From: Vibrio rumoiensis
Lineage (GTDB): Bacteria > Pseudomonadota > Gammaproteobacteria > Enterobacterales > Vibrionaceae
Length of the DNA: 64,000 nucleotides
Reading direction: 5' to 3'
Assembly: GCF_002218045.2 (NCBI RefSeq)
Contig: NZ_AP018686.1
Coordinates: 558,001 to 622,000, forward strand
Shown: positions 31,555 through 40,460 of the stretch, piece after piece
How positions within the stretch are numbered: the stretch's first letter is position 1
Layout of the letters: each line of letters begins with the position of its first letter
Notes under the pieces: model-generated
Databases searched by the model: none
Told to the model about the DNA's origin: nothing
What the model saw: the letters and a program-made list of their open reading frames with translations, nothing else
Program-made: the position numbers and the translations under genes

Positions 31555-34149
31555 CTAAACTGCTTTCTTTGTACTAAACAGCAAGGCGGGCAGAACCGTT
31601 AGGCTGTAAATCAGTAAGAAGCCAATCGCAATGGTTAGTAAGAAGCCAATGCTGAACATACCGCGATGATCGGCCAGTAATAATGAACCGAAAGTCACTA
31701 TGGTTGTGAGTGAGCTTAAAACCGCGGCTTTTGGCGTTGAGGATTGATAGAACGCTTTAACCGAACCGACCTCGCGGAAACGTTCCACAATATGAATACC
31801 GTTATCGACGCCTAAGCCAAAGATCAATGGGATCACGATGATGTTTGCCATGTTGAGTGAGAAACCACTCCAATGCGCGACGGCCATGGTTGATAGGGTT
31901 ATCAGTAATAATGGAATAAAGCTCAGTACCACATCTCGCTTATGTTTTAGAGCAAACAATAGCACTAGCGCGATTAATGCTAATGAATAACAAGTGGCTT
32001 GAATAAAAGCTTGAGTAATAATTTTGCCAACTTGTTGTTCGGCTACTGGGCGTCCAGTGGCATTAGGCGCAATCGCCTGTACCGCATGAATAAACTCATC
32101 TAGCTGTTTTACATCACGCATGTCACCAGATGGATAGGCCACCACCAATGCGTCATCTTTGTTGTAATAACGTTGCGCAAGTTGCATTGGAATATCATCA
32201 ATAGTGGCGGGGGGCGCTTGCATCATTTGAGCAAAATTTTGCTTCATTTGTGCTAAAGGTTGTAGAGCTTGCGCTGAAATTGCTTGATAAATAGCAGGTT
32301 CGTGGGTGGTTTTTAGCCACGTGATCGTAGTCGATGAAAGGGCATCTTTATAGGGTGAATGTTCTAACTTCTCTGCAAGGAGATTCGCCGTAATCCCTTT
32401 ATATTCAGGCGATTCAGGTTGATTTATTGTTCGTGACAATGTCACTAATTTGCTGTTGCGATCTTGAGGTAAGAATGAATTAATTGAGAGTGCATTGCTG
32501 ACTTCAGGTAGTGTGGCAAGTTGTTGCTGCCACTGCTGTGCTTGTGCTGGCGATTTTGCCAACATCATCATTTGATAGCTGGAAGTTAAGCCTTGTTGCT
32601 GGATTTCTTCTAAGGTGTTTACCGATTCAGATTTTGGTGACTTAAGCACTAAGGTTGAAAAGTCGAACTTCATTTGGCTGGCACCAATACCGGTTATCAT
32701 TAGTAACGTGCACGCAATGCCGATCACTAATTTATGATGTTCAACTAACCAATACCCTTCATCACTATGCTCTTGTTCAATAATCTGGTGCTTATTTCTT
32801 GGGTAACCAAATAAGAAGAAAAACACTGGGATCACACTAAAAGTCGCGACTAAGCCCATCAACATGCCCGCGGCAGAAATAATACCGAGTTCGGCAAGCC
32901 CAGTATAAGCGGTCGGGTAAAACCCTAGAAAACCAATTGCAGACGTTAGGGCGCATAAACTGAGTGATGTTAATGTTCCGCGAATAGAGGCGAGTAAGGT
33001 CGCTTGATTATTCGCATGTAATCCTTGTTCTTCTCGAATACGCAAACAGAAGTGAATCGAGAAATCGACACCGAGACCAATGAACATTACTAAAAACACA
33101 ATCGAAATCGTGTTGTAATTGCCAACCAACCACAAGCCGAGAGCCAATGTCCAGACTAAGCCCACAATCACCGCTACATAACTGGCCGCGATAATGCGCA
33201 GTGAGCGAATACCAAAGCCTAAAACCACGATTAAGCCGATTAAAGACATGGTTCCGGCTAATTTTACACTGTGATTGGCATCTTTAATTTCATCGAAATC
33301 TAAGGCGGTTTGGCCCGTTAAACGAATTTGAACGCCTGGTACATCACTATATTGGCTAATAATGTTCTGCGCGGTTTCCATGATGAAGCGGTTAGGTTCT
33401 TTTTGAGAGCTATCAGGCTCAGCATTGATCGAAATGATCTGATAAGTTGTTTGTTTCGTTTCAGGAAAAAGCAGTGAAAACCAGTTTACACCTTGATTCG
33501 TGGTCTGTTGTTGTTGGCTGGTGGCTTGCTCTGATTCAGCCACTTGATTCAATGCTTGTATCAATAAGCGTGCGGCATTGTCATCTTTTGTTTCTATTGC
33601 TTGATTGAGTTGAGCAAGCAGTTGTTTCGCTGGCAACGTAGGATCGGTTTGCGATTGGCTCATACTGGCACGTTGCAGTCTTGGCATTAATGAAGCTAGG
33701 TTTTGTGTGAAGCCTTTAAATTCTTGCTCAGATAAAAACCATAGCGCTTGTTGTTTTAACCAAGGTAGTGTGGATGGGGCAAAGACATCTTTAAAGCTGG
33801 GTTGTTTAGAAAAATCGTTGGTTAAGCTTTCAGTCACTTGTTGAACCTGTTGGCGGTCTGCGCCAGAAATCACCACCACAAGAGAGCTTTCAGAGTCGCC
33901 GAACGCTTGAGTGGTTTTATCTAGGTTATCTCGCCAAGGGGCATCTTGTTTGACTAAATGATTCAGATCCGAATCGACAGAAAAGTGTTTTTGGCTGTAT
34001 ATCACACTGATATAACTGGTAATGCAGATGAGTAGTAAGCCAAGCCAATAAGGCCAAGACTTGAGTGTAAATCTAGATTCTTTAATTGCTGATTGAACTG
34101 GATCTTGAGCGTCAGATTTAGAATGATGAGATAAAGGCATAGATTTCAC
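31555..34149 (-). CDS. MMPL/RND superfamily exporter
   Basis: An 864-residue inner-membrane transporter with twelve predicted membrane segments in two homologous halves, each followed by a periplasmic loop. Each half shows the MMPL-type fourth-segment motif, first as FIGLGVDFSIHFCLR and then as IFGLGVDNGIHIVER. Large hydrophilic loops rich in Gln lie at about residues 55-285 and 500-680. It resembles the MmpL/HpnN-type lipid or hydrophobic-compound exporters rather than drug-efflux RND pumps; no membrane-fusion or outer-membrane partner gene lies beside it. The start could be the GTG at 34149 or the ATG at 34140. Substrate unknown. Confidence 0.85.
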   Translation of the reverse strand: MKSMPLSHHSKSDAQDPVQSAIKESRFTLKSWPYWLGLLLICITSYISVIYSQKHFSVDSDLNHLVKQDAPWRDNLDKTTQAFGDSESSLVVVISGADRQQVQQVTESLTNDFSKQPSFKDVFAPSTLPWLKQQALWFLSEQEFKGFTQNLASLMPRLQRASMSQSQTDPTLPAKQLLAQLNQAIETKDDNAARLLIQALNQVAESEQATSQQQQTTNQGVNWFSLLFPETKQTTYQIISINAEPDSSQKEPNRFIMETAQNIISQYSDVPGVQIRLTGQTALDFDEIKDANHSVKLAGTMSLIGLIVVLGFGIRSLRIIAASYVAVIVGLVWTLALGLWLVGNYNTISIVFLVMFIGLGVDFSIHFCLRIREEQGLHANNQATLLASIRGTLTSLSLCALTSAIGFLGFYPTAYTGLAELGIISAAGMLMGLVATFSVIPVFFFLFGYPRNKHQIIEQEHSDEGYWLVEHHKLVIGIACTLLMITGIGASQMKFDFSTLVLKSPKSESVNTLEEIQQQGLTSSYQMMMLAKSPAQAQQWQQQLATLPEVSNALSINSFLPQDRNSKLVTLSRTINQPESPEYKGITANLLAEKLEHSPYKDALSSTTITWLKTTHEPAIYQAISAQALQPLAQMKQNFAQMMQAPPATIDDIPMQLAQRYYNKDDALVVAYPSGDMRDVKQLDEFIHAVQAIAPNATGRPVAEQQVGKIITQAFIQATCYSLALIALVLLFALKHKRDVVLSFIPLLLITLSTMAVAHWSGFSLNMANIIVIPLIFGLGVDNGIHIVERFREVGSVKAFYQSSTPKAAVLSSLTTIVTFGSLLLADHRGMFSIGFLLTIAIGFLLIYSLTVLPALLFSTKKAV

Positions 34150-34320
34150 TAGATTGTCTTTATTTAGAACGATAATTTAACAGTATACCGCTGATTGTTA
34201 GTGGGTAAAAATACACGCAGCTTATGAAAGCGAAATAGTTATTGAGTGATGGGGCGTGTTTTGAGACTAAGAAAAAAGATCAAGCCGTAAGATAAAAACG
34301 AATCGAGTGTAGGAGTTGTG

Positions 34321-35013
34321 ATGAAGACGATTGGAATGTTAGGTGGCATGAGTTGGGAATCGACCTTGAGTTACTATAAAGCGGTCAATGAAGGTATTAA
34401 GGCTGAATTAGGGGGCTTACACTCTGCCAAGATATGTCTATACAGTGTCGATTTTGCTGAGATTGAAACCTTGCAACACAAAGGTCAATGGGATGAAACG
34501 GCAATGATTTTGGCTCAGGCGGCTCAATCGGTGGAAGCGGGCGGCGCGGATTGTCTGCTCATTTGTACCAATACCATGCATAAAGTTGCCCCTCAAATTG
34601 AAGCTAAAATTAATATTCCAATTTTACATATTGCCGATGCAACCGCGGAGCAATTGGTTGCCGATGGTATTACAAAAGTGGGATTACTCGGCACACGCTT
34701 CACTATGGAGCAAGATTTCTATAAAAGTCGCTTAATTGATAAATTCGATATCGAAGTATTGGTGCCAAATGATGAAGACCGCAGCTTAATCCACAAGGTG
34801 ATTTACGATGAATTATGTCAAGGCGAAATTAATACGCAATCGAGAGAGCGTTATATAGAAGTGGTGGAGCGTTTATCCTCTCAAGGTGCGCAAGCTGTGA
34901 TACTAGGTTGCACTGAAATTGCGTTGCTCATCAATCAACATCACACCAATGTGCCGTTATACGATACCACGAAAATTCATGCTGAGTATGCTGTAAAGTG
35001 GGCGATTAGCTAA
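34321..35013 (+). CDS. Aspartate/glutamate racemase-family protein (YgeA-like)
   Basis: A 230-residue PLP-independent amino-acid racemase. It starts MKTIGMLGGMSWEST, typical of the YgeA/RacX group. The two catalytic cysteines are visible in LLICTNTMHKV and VILGCTEIALL. The ATG at 34321 has an AGGAG site five bases upstream; an adjacent GTG is too close. YgeA-type enzymes have broad amino-acid racemase activity. A terminator follows. Confidence 0.87.
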   Translation: MKTIGMLGGMSWESTLSYYKAVNEGIKAELGGLHSAKICLYSVDFAEIETLQHKGQWDETAMILAQAAQSVEAGGADCLLICTNTMHKVAPQIEAKINIPILHIADATAEQLVADGITKVGLLGTRFTMEQDFYKSRLIDKFDIEVLVPNDEDRSLIHKVIYDELCQGEINTQSRERYIEVVERLSSQGAQAVILGCTEIALLINQHHTNVPLYDTTKIHAEYAVKWAIS

Positions 35014-35042
35014 CGTACGGTATTGTGCTTTGAGCAATAAAA

Positions 35043-35071
35043 AACGCTGACAGGAGAGTCAGCGTTGTTTT
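35043..35071. terminator. Terminator, probably bidirectional
   Basis: AACGCTGAC (35043-35051) pairs with GTCAGCGTT (35058-35066) around AGGAGA, with T-rich sequence on the right and an A-run on the left. It serves the racemase gene and the convergent gene at 35099. Confidence 0.85.
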
Positions 35072-35098
35072 ATTTATCTTGATATTGTGCGGATACGA

Positions 35099-35557
35099 TT
35101 ACGCTTGCTCGGCAAAAATTTCCATGAAATCTTTTTTCAAAATAGGGTCACGGCGTGCTTTTTTAAGTTGCTTAACCATATCTTTAACGCAGTTTTGTAG
35201 CACTTTGTCTAATAGACTTGCGCGGTATTCTTGCTGCTCTTCTTCGTTCATACCTTCACGCATTTTTAGCGTTTCGAACTCTTGCATGAAATCGATAGCG
35301 GCAAAAGTTTGGCCAACTGAGATCAAAGCGTGGAATTGTTCGAAGTTATCTAAAATATTTTGCGCACTGGCTGGTAAATCATCCCACACGTCACGAACGG
35401 CTTCTTCTGAAACGTCATGAATAGAAGTTACCATTGGAACGGCTTGTTCTGGCACTTCTTCGAACTCGATTAGGTGACGAAGTTCTGGCGAGTAAGTACT
35501 TAGATCAATGGCTTCCACTGACTCTTCTGCTACGTTTATTTCTTGTTGTTCTGACAT
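35099..35557 (-). CDS. Acidic helical protein of unknown function
   Basis: A 152-residue, strongly acidic protein without signal peptide or membrane segment. The first 50 residues are Glu-rich; the rest is predicted helical (for example DLPASAQNILDNFEQFHALI and LDKVLQNCVKDMVKQLKKARRD). No family is recognised. It lies just downstream of selO in the same orientation (51 bases) and could share its transcript. Confidence 0.65.
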   Translation of the reverse strand: MSEQQEINVAEESVEAIDLSTYSPELRHLIEFEEVPEQAVPMVTSIHDVSEEAVRDVWDDLPASAQNILDNFEQFHALISVGQTFAAIDFMQEFETLKMREGMNEEEQQEYRASLLDKVLQNCVKDMVKQLKKARRDPILKKDFMEIFAEQA

Positions 35558-35607
35558 AAGGAAACCTCATTTAATTCTGCCTAGAGCCTGCATTATGGAT
35601 AAGCTTG

Positions 35608-37059
35608 CTACGAAGAGCAACTGATCTCCAACTCATGTGCCCAAGAAGGCGGCAGATTTGAATATTGATCATACTCTGGCTGCTCATCATAAGGGTTTTG
35701 TAGCAAGGTAAATAGCGTTTCCACTTCCGAGTAATCACCATTTTCCGCTTTATCAATAGCAATTTGAGCGAGATGATTGCGCAGAATGTATTTGGGGTTA
35801 TGGGTTCTCATTAATTGACAACGTTCAGCTTCACTTTGAGTTTCTAAAGTAAGTCGCTGTTGGTATTGCTCTAACCAAGCTTTCGCTGCTTCACGGTCGA
35901 GCACTAAATCAATAACCGGTTGAGTTCCTTGGCTGTCTATCATCGAAAGTTGACGGAAAAAGCGAGTGTAGTCGACTTTATTTTTTGCCAATAAAGCAAA
36001 CATTTCGCCAAAGAGCTCCGGGTCTTTTTCTTGCTTGGTTTGCAAACCAATCTTATTACGCATCAACCGGCTGAATTCTCGGTTGAGTTCTGGCTCATAG
36101 AGTGCGAGCGCTTCATCTAAATCGCTACGTTCAATTAGAGGTGATAATGAATGTGCCAAAGCGGTTAGGTTCCACAATCCAATATTGGGTTGATTGGCAA
36201 AAGAATAGCGACCTTGGTAATCAGAATGGTTGCAGATAAAACTAGGATCGTAATTGTCTAAGAATCCAAAAGGCCCAAAATCGAACGTTTGGCCTAAGAT
36301 CGACATATTATCGGTATTTAATACACCATGAGCAAACCCAAACGCATTCCATTTAGCAAACAATTGCGCCGTAGAAATAACCACTGTTTGTAGCATCGCG
36401 GCGTAAGGCTTTTCTTGTTGTAGGCATTCAGGAAAGTGATTGCTCAATGTGTAATCGATTAACTCTTTTAGTTGCTCATGCTGACCGGTATAAAAGCAAT
36501 GTTCAAAGTGACCAAAGCGAATATGGCTTTCCGCTAGGCGAATACAAATCGCCCCCGTTTCGGTCTTTTCACGGTAAACCGGCGTGTCGCTGTTAATGAG
36601 CCCCAACGCTCGTGTTGTTGGAATGCCGAGATGATGTAAGGCTTCAGAACATAGGTACTCTCGGATACTTGAGCGTAGAACGGCACGCCCATCACCTTGA
36701 CGAGAAAAGGGGGTTAAGCCAGCACCTTTAACATGAATATCGTAACGATGGCCATCATTTGCTTTGATTTCTGCCATCAGTAAACCGCGGCCATCACCAA
36801 GATCTGGGTTGTAATAACCAAACTGGTGGCCTGCGTATTTCATCGCAATCGGTTTAAATGCTTCAGGAAGTGCAATACCAGAAAACGCATTAAGCATTTC
36901 CGTGTTACTTTGTTCAGGCAAGTTAAGTGAAAGGGCAAAATTGCTATTCCAATGTACCCAATGAGGATGGTTTAACGGTGACGGTGTCACATTATGGTGG
37001 AAAGGTTGTGATAATTGATGAAAATGATAACTAAATTGTGCGCTAGACCAAGATGACAT
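35608..37059 (-). CDS. selO: Protein adenylyltransferase SelO (YdiU/UPF0061)
   Basis: A 483-residue pseudokinase-fold enzyme that transfers AMP from ATP to protein Ser, Thr or Tyr and protects against oxidative stress in other species. It shows FKPIAMKYAGHQFGYYNPDLGDGRGLL, HVKGAGLTPFSRQGDGRAVLRSS and FAHGVLNTDNMSILGQTFDFGPFGFLD (catalytic region). The C-terminus ends EISCSS, with the cysteine that replaces selenocysteine of the animal homologues. The ATG at 37059 begins the family's natural start; the longer frame adds 18 unlike residues. Confidence 0.93.
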   Translation of the reverse strand: MSSWSSAQFSYHFHQLSQPFHHNVTPSPLNHPHWVHWNSNFALSLNLPEQSNTEMLNAFSGIALPEAFKPIAMKYAGHQFGYYNPDLGDGRGLLMAEIKANDGHRYDIHVKGAGLTPFSRQGDGRAVLRSSIREYLCSEALHHLGIPTTRALGLINSDTPVYREKTETGAICIRLAESHIRFGHFEHCFYTGQHEQLKELIDYTLSNHFPECLQQEKPYAAMLQTVVISTAQLFAKWNAFGFAHGVLNTDNMSILGQTFDFGPFGFLDNYDPSFICNHSDYQGRYSFANQPNIGLWNLTALAHSLSPLIERSDLDEALALYEPELNREFSRLMRNKIGLQTKQEKDPELFGEMFALLAKNKVDYTRFFRQLSMIDSQGTQPVIDLVLDREAAKAWLEQYQQRLTLETQSEAERCQLMRTHNPKYILRNHLAQIAIDKAENGDYSEVETLFTLLQNPYDEQPEYDQYSNLPPSWAHELEISCSS

Positions 37060-37216
37060 AATGAAAGCCCCTTTATTTTCTCTAGATAACTTAGCATACT
37101 TAACCAAATGCAAATACCGAACAAAACTAAGGGTAAGCTTTGGTTATTTGGAGCGGTTGATTTTCTCTATTACTGGTCTACGCTGCGGTCGGTTTACATA
37201 ATAATAAGGATAGTGA

Positions 37217-38200
37217 GTGAGGTCAGTTGTTACGGCATGGTTTGCTGGTTGTATTCTTTATTTTGCCGTGATTCTATCTGCAGAAGCTGATGAGGAGATT
37301 CGTTCTCGCGCTCAGCAAAACTTTGCCACGGCTGTGGTGTTAACCGACAGCGAAGCGATTCAGTTTGGTATTCAAAATTTCAACCCTAACGCCATCACAC
37401 CATTTAAGAACGATGATATGGGTGATGATGAGTCTCTTAATTTAAGAAACAAAGTTTCCGTTACCAGCTTTCCATATTCTTGGGAACTCAATAGCCCAAG
37501 CCCCCAGATCAAACATGAAATTGCGATTCGTGCTTCTTATGTCCATTTTGACAATGAAATTTCTTTGGATAGCCGCCCAGATCTGCCTGCCGATAACGAT
37601 ATTAATGAAGTCTATGATGCTTTCTTTGAATATAGACTTATTTATAACATTACAGATTCTTGGAATCTTAAATATGGTTTAGGTAATCATTTTATGTATT
37701 TCAAAAATAAACACGCTTATAACAGTCCAGAAAGCGAACAACTTAAGCCTTTCCTCGATGGTTATGCCTATAATACTTCAAGCCGTTCTTATATTGCTGA
37801 GCCTAACATTGAGCTTAACTACGAATTGAGCCGTAAGTGGGGTTACTGGAAATACACCTCTTCCTTTAATTACTTTTATGGAAAGGTATGGGATAAGAAA
37901 CGTGAATACGATTTTGGTAACCCGAAAGGCTGGTATATGGTCAATGGGTTAAAAGCTAACTATAACCTAACCAATTGGGCGGGCTATATTCCTTCTGCTT
38001 ACACCAGCTTTAAGCGTATTGATTTACAAGGCGATCCGGTGGCTTCATTTGGTACGGATAATTACTACGAGTTTTCACTTGGGTTACTACTGACGCCACC
38101 AGTTTTTAAAGACTACATTGATAATGTTGGTATCGGTATCAATATGAATTATGGCAGTGCCTTAAAAGGTGGAAGCTTAGTGCTGTTTTTTAACCAGTAA
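37217..38200 (+). CDS. Outer-membrane beta-barrel protein (solitary autotransporter-barrel type)
   Basis: A 327-residue protein with a signal peptide (residues about 1-24, hydrophobic ending ILSAEA) and a barrel-like chain of alternating strands, rich in aromatic residues, ending in FFNQ with a hydrophobic-aromatic strand before it. The layout (about 12 strands after an N-terminal plug-like region, no passenger) resembles the Vibrio solitary outer-membrane autotransporter-type domain. The exact start is uncertain (GTG at 37217 assumed; an ATG at 37238 lies inside the signal sequence). Function unknown. Confidence 0.65.
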   Translation: MRSVVTAWFAGCILYFAVILSAEADEEIRSRAQQNFATAVVLTDSEAIQFGIQNFNPNAITPFKNDDMGDDESLNLRNKVSVTSFPYSWELNSPSPQIKHEIAIRASYVHFDNEISLDSRPDLPADNDINEVYDAFFEYRLIYNITDSWNLKYGLGNHFMYFKNKHAYNSPESEQLKPFLDGYAYNTSSRSYIAEPNIELNYELSRKWGYWKYTSSFNYFYGKVWDKKREYDFGNPKGWYMVNGLKANYNLTNWAGYIPSAYTSFKRIDLQGDPVASFGTDNYYEFSLGLLLTPPVFKDYIDNVGIGINMNYGSALKGGSLVLFFNQ

Positions 38201-38304
38201 ACTTTTTATTGCAGTAATGGTTGTTGAGAACCCTATTTGAGTTTTGTCTATGAATGGCTTAGCTTAACGGAAGCGATTTGGATTGAAAGAATTATTAAGA
38301 GGAT

Positions 38305-38586
38305 ATGTCATTGGGATTTTTATCTAAGCTATTTGGTGGTAGTAAGACGCCAACCAAGGAAGAAGTTGAGCCAATTGAATACAATGGTTTTTTAATTTAC
38401 CCAGAACCGATAGCAGAAGGTGGTCAGTATCGTATTGCTGGACAAATAACCAAAGAGCTTGATGGGGAAATGAAGAGCCATCGCTTTATACGTTCAGATG
38501 TATTGTCTTCAAAATCAGATGCTTGCGAGTTAATGGTAAAGAAGTCAAAGATGTTTATTGACCAATCATCAGGCAAGATTTTTTGA
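38305..38586 (+). CDS. HlyU-family (PF10115) protein
   Basis: A 93-residue protein. The central block YNGFLIYPEPIAEGGQYRIAGQI and the end AC-ELMVKKSKMFIDQ are the signature of the Pfam HlyU family, whose members are of unclear role and are distinct from the ArsR-type HlyU activator of Vibrio haemolysin. A good AAGAGGA ribosome site precedes the ATG. It stands alone between the barrel gene and the pntA upstream region. Confidence 0.8.
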   Translation: MSLGFLSKLFGGSKTPTKEEVEPIEYNGFLIYPEPIAEGGQYRIAGQITKELDGEMKSHRFIRSDVLSSKSDACELMVKKSKMFIDQSSGKIF

Positions 38587-38611
38587 TGAAACTGGACGTT
38601 TACTAAGCATT

Positions 38612-38710
38612 TTATGACGTAACACATGAAGCTTTTCTACACAAATGCATCCAGTGCATGTCAGGTATGACCTGTTTTCGTGTTCAATCTGTTGTTTTTT
38701 TACGTCATAA
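38612..38710. repeat. Exact 11-base inverted repeat in the pntA upstream region
   Basis: TTATGACGTAA (38612-38622) and TTACGTCATAA (38700-38710) are exact inverses, 77 bases apart. Between them lies a near-palindrome CAGGT-ATG-ACCTG (38673-38685), and just after the second copy a hairpin with arms GTGA and TCAC. The 311-base gap (38587-38897) has no open frame that I can support and presumably holds the pntAB promoter. The repeats may be regulator sites; the regulator is not identified. Confidence 0.4.
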
Positions 38711-38897
38711 GGGTGAGAATCACCTTACTTAGAGTTATATGTCATATAAAAATGTTTTTTTATTACATAAGACTTACGGTTACTATCTTAACTCTCTATC
38801 TATTTGATGAAGTTGATCTGAATTAATGAGCTTCGTTGTGGGATAGGTTAATGATAGTGAACTACAAATTTATTGTGCCAATGTTCAAGGAATAGCT

Positions 38898-40451
38898 ATG
38901 CAGATTGGTGTACCAAAAGAAATACTCGCGGGTGAAACGCGAGTTGCTGCCACGCCGAAAACGGTTGAGCAGCTTTTAAAACTCGGCTTTACCGTCGCAG
39001 TTGAATCGGGCGCAGGTGCGCTTGCCAGCTTTGATGATGCTGCTTTTGAAGCTGCGGGTGCTTCTATTGTTAATACTGAAGAAGTGTGGAAATCAGGTTT
39101 AATCCTGAAGGTTAATGCACCTCGTATTAATGATGAAACAGGCGTGGATGAGTTCGAGCTTATTCAAGATGGGGCGAGTCTAGTAAGTTTTATTTGGCCA
39201 GCTCAAAATGAAGAGCTTCTCAATAAACTGGCGACCAAAAACATTAATGTTATGGCGATGGATTCTGTGCCGCGTATTTCTCGCGCACAATCGCTAGATG
39301 CACTAAGTTCAATGGCCAATATTGCGGGTTATCGTGCGGTTGTTGAAGCTGCGCATGAATTTGGCCGTTTTTTTACGGGGCAAATTACGGCTGCAGGTAA
39401 AGTACCACCGGCTAAGGTATTAGTCGCGGGTGCGGGTGTAGCGGGTCTTGCTGCTATCGGTGCTGCTGGTAGCTTAGGTGCTATCGTTCGTGCATTCGAT
39501 GTACGTCCTGAAGTAAAAGAGCAAGTCCAATCAATGGGCGCAGAATTCTTAGAAGTTGATTTTAAAGAAGAGTCTGGCTCGGGTGATGGTTATGCTAAAG
39601 AGATGTCTGAAGCGTTCAACAAAAAGGCTGAAGAGCTTTATGCTGAGCAAGCGAAAGATGTTGATATCATCATTACAACAGCACTGATCCCAGGCCGCCC
39701 AGCGCCGAAGCTTATCACCAAAGAAATGGTTGATAGCATGAAAGCGGGTAGCGTGATTGTCGACCTTGCGGCTGCGAATGGCGGTAACTGTGCATACACG
39801 GAAGCCGATAAAGTGATTACGACACCAAACGGCGTAACCGTGATTGGTTACACTGACATGGTAGGTCGTCTGCCGACTCAATCTTCTCAGTTGTACGGCA
39901 CAAACCTTGTTAACCTTTTAAAACTGCTATGCAAAGAGAAAGATGGCAACATCAATATTGATTTTGATGATGTGGTTCTTCGCGGTGTAACCGTAGTTAA
40001 AGAAGGTGAAGTAACATGGCCTGCGCCACCAATTAAGGTTTCAGCGCAACCACAAGCAGCTGCGAAACCTCAAGCGGCACCACAGCCAAAAGTTGAAGAG
40101 CCAAAATCACCAACGAAGAAAGTGGTGGGTATGGTTGTGGCTGCTGGCGCATTTGCGTGGGTAGCAAGTGTTGCTCCTGCTGCATTCCTTTCACACTTTA
40201 CTGTGTTTGTATTGGCATGTGTTGTCGGCTACTACGTAGTTTGGAATGTTTCGCATTCACTGCATACTCCATTGATGTCGGTAACCAATGCTATTTCTGG
40301 CATTATCGTTGTCGGTGCGTTGCTTCAAATTGGGCAAGGTAATACGTTAGTATCCGTGTTGTCTTTCATTGCTGTATTAATTGCGAGCATTAACATTTTT
40401 GGTGGCTTTACCGTGACCAAACGTATGCTTGAAATGTTCCGTAAGAAATAG
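38898..40451 (+). CDS. pntA: NAD(P) transhydrogenase, alpha subunit
   Basis: A 517-residue subunit that binds NAD(H) and, with PntB, couples proton flow to hydride transfer between NADH and NADP. The N-terminal NAD domain starts MQIGVPKEILAGETRVAATP and has VLVAGAGVAGLAAIGAAGSLGA and RPEVKEQVQSMGAEFL. A Pro/Gln/Lys-rich linker (about residues 375-405) precedes four membrane segments in the C-terminal 115 residues. Full length for the gammaproteobacterial form. It begins the pntAB operon. Confidence 0.96.
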   Translation: MQIGVPKEILAGETRVAATPKTVEQLLKLGFTVAVESGAGALASFDDAAFEAAGASIVNTEEVWKSGLILKVNAPRINDETGVDEFELIQDGASLVSFIWPAQNEELLNKLATKNINVMAMDSVPRISRAQSLDALSSMANIAGYRAVVEAAHEFGRFFTGQITAAGKVPPAKVLVAGAGVAGLAAIGAAGSLGAIVRAFDVRPEVKEQVQSMGAEFLEVDFKEESGSGDGYAKEMSEAFNKKAEELYAEQAKDVDIIITTALIPGRPAPKLITKEMVDSMKAGSVIVDLAAANGGNCAYTEADKVITTPNGVTVIGYTDMVGRLPTQSSQLYGTNLVNLLKLLCKEKDGNINIDFDDVVLRGVTVVKEGEVTWPAPPIKVSAQPQAAAKPQAAPQPKVEEPKSPTKKVVGMVVAAGAFAWVASVAPAAFLSHFTVFVLACVVGYYVVWNVSHSLHTPLMSVTNAISGIIVVGALLQIGQGNTLVSVLSFIAVLIASINIFGGFTVTKRMLEMFRKK

Positions 40452-40460
40452 GAGTAACAT

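Noticed and set aside
35079..35420. Plus-strand open frame of 113 codons opposite the acidic protein gene
   Set aside because: It is the antisense shadow of the minus-strand gene at 35099-35557, with low-complexity Ser/Cys-rich translation and no ribosome site.
38813..38826. FNR-like site upstream of pntA (TTGATCTGAATTAA)
   Set aside because: One half-site is perfect but the other has a mismatch in its conserved part; pntAB is not a known FNR target, so it is left out of the feature list.
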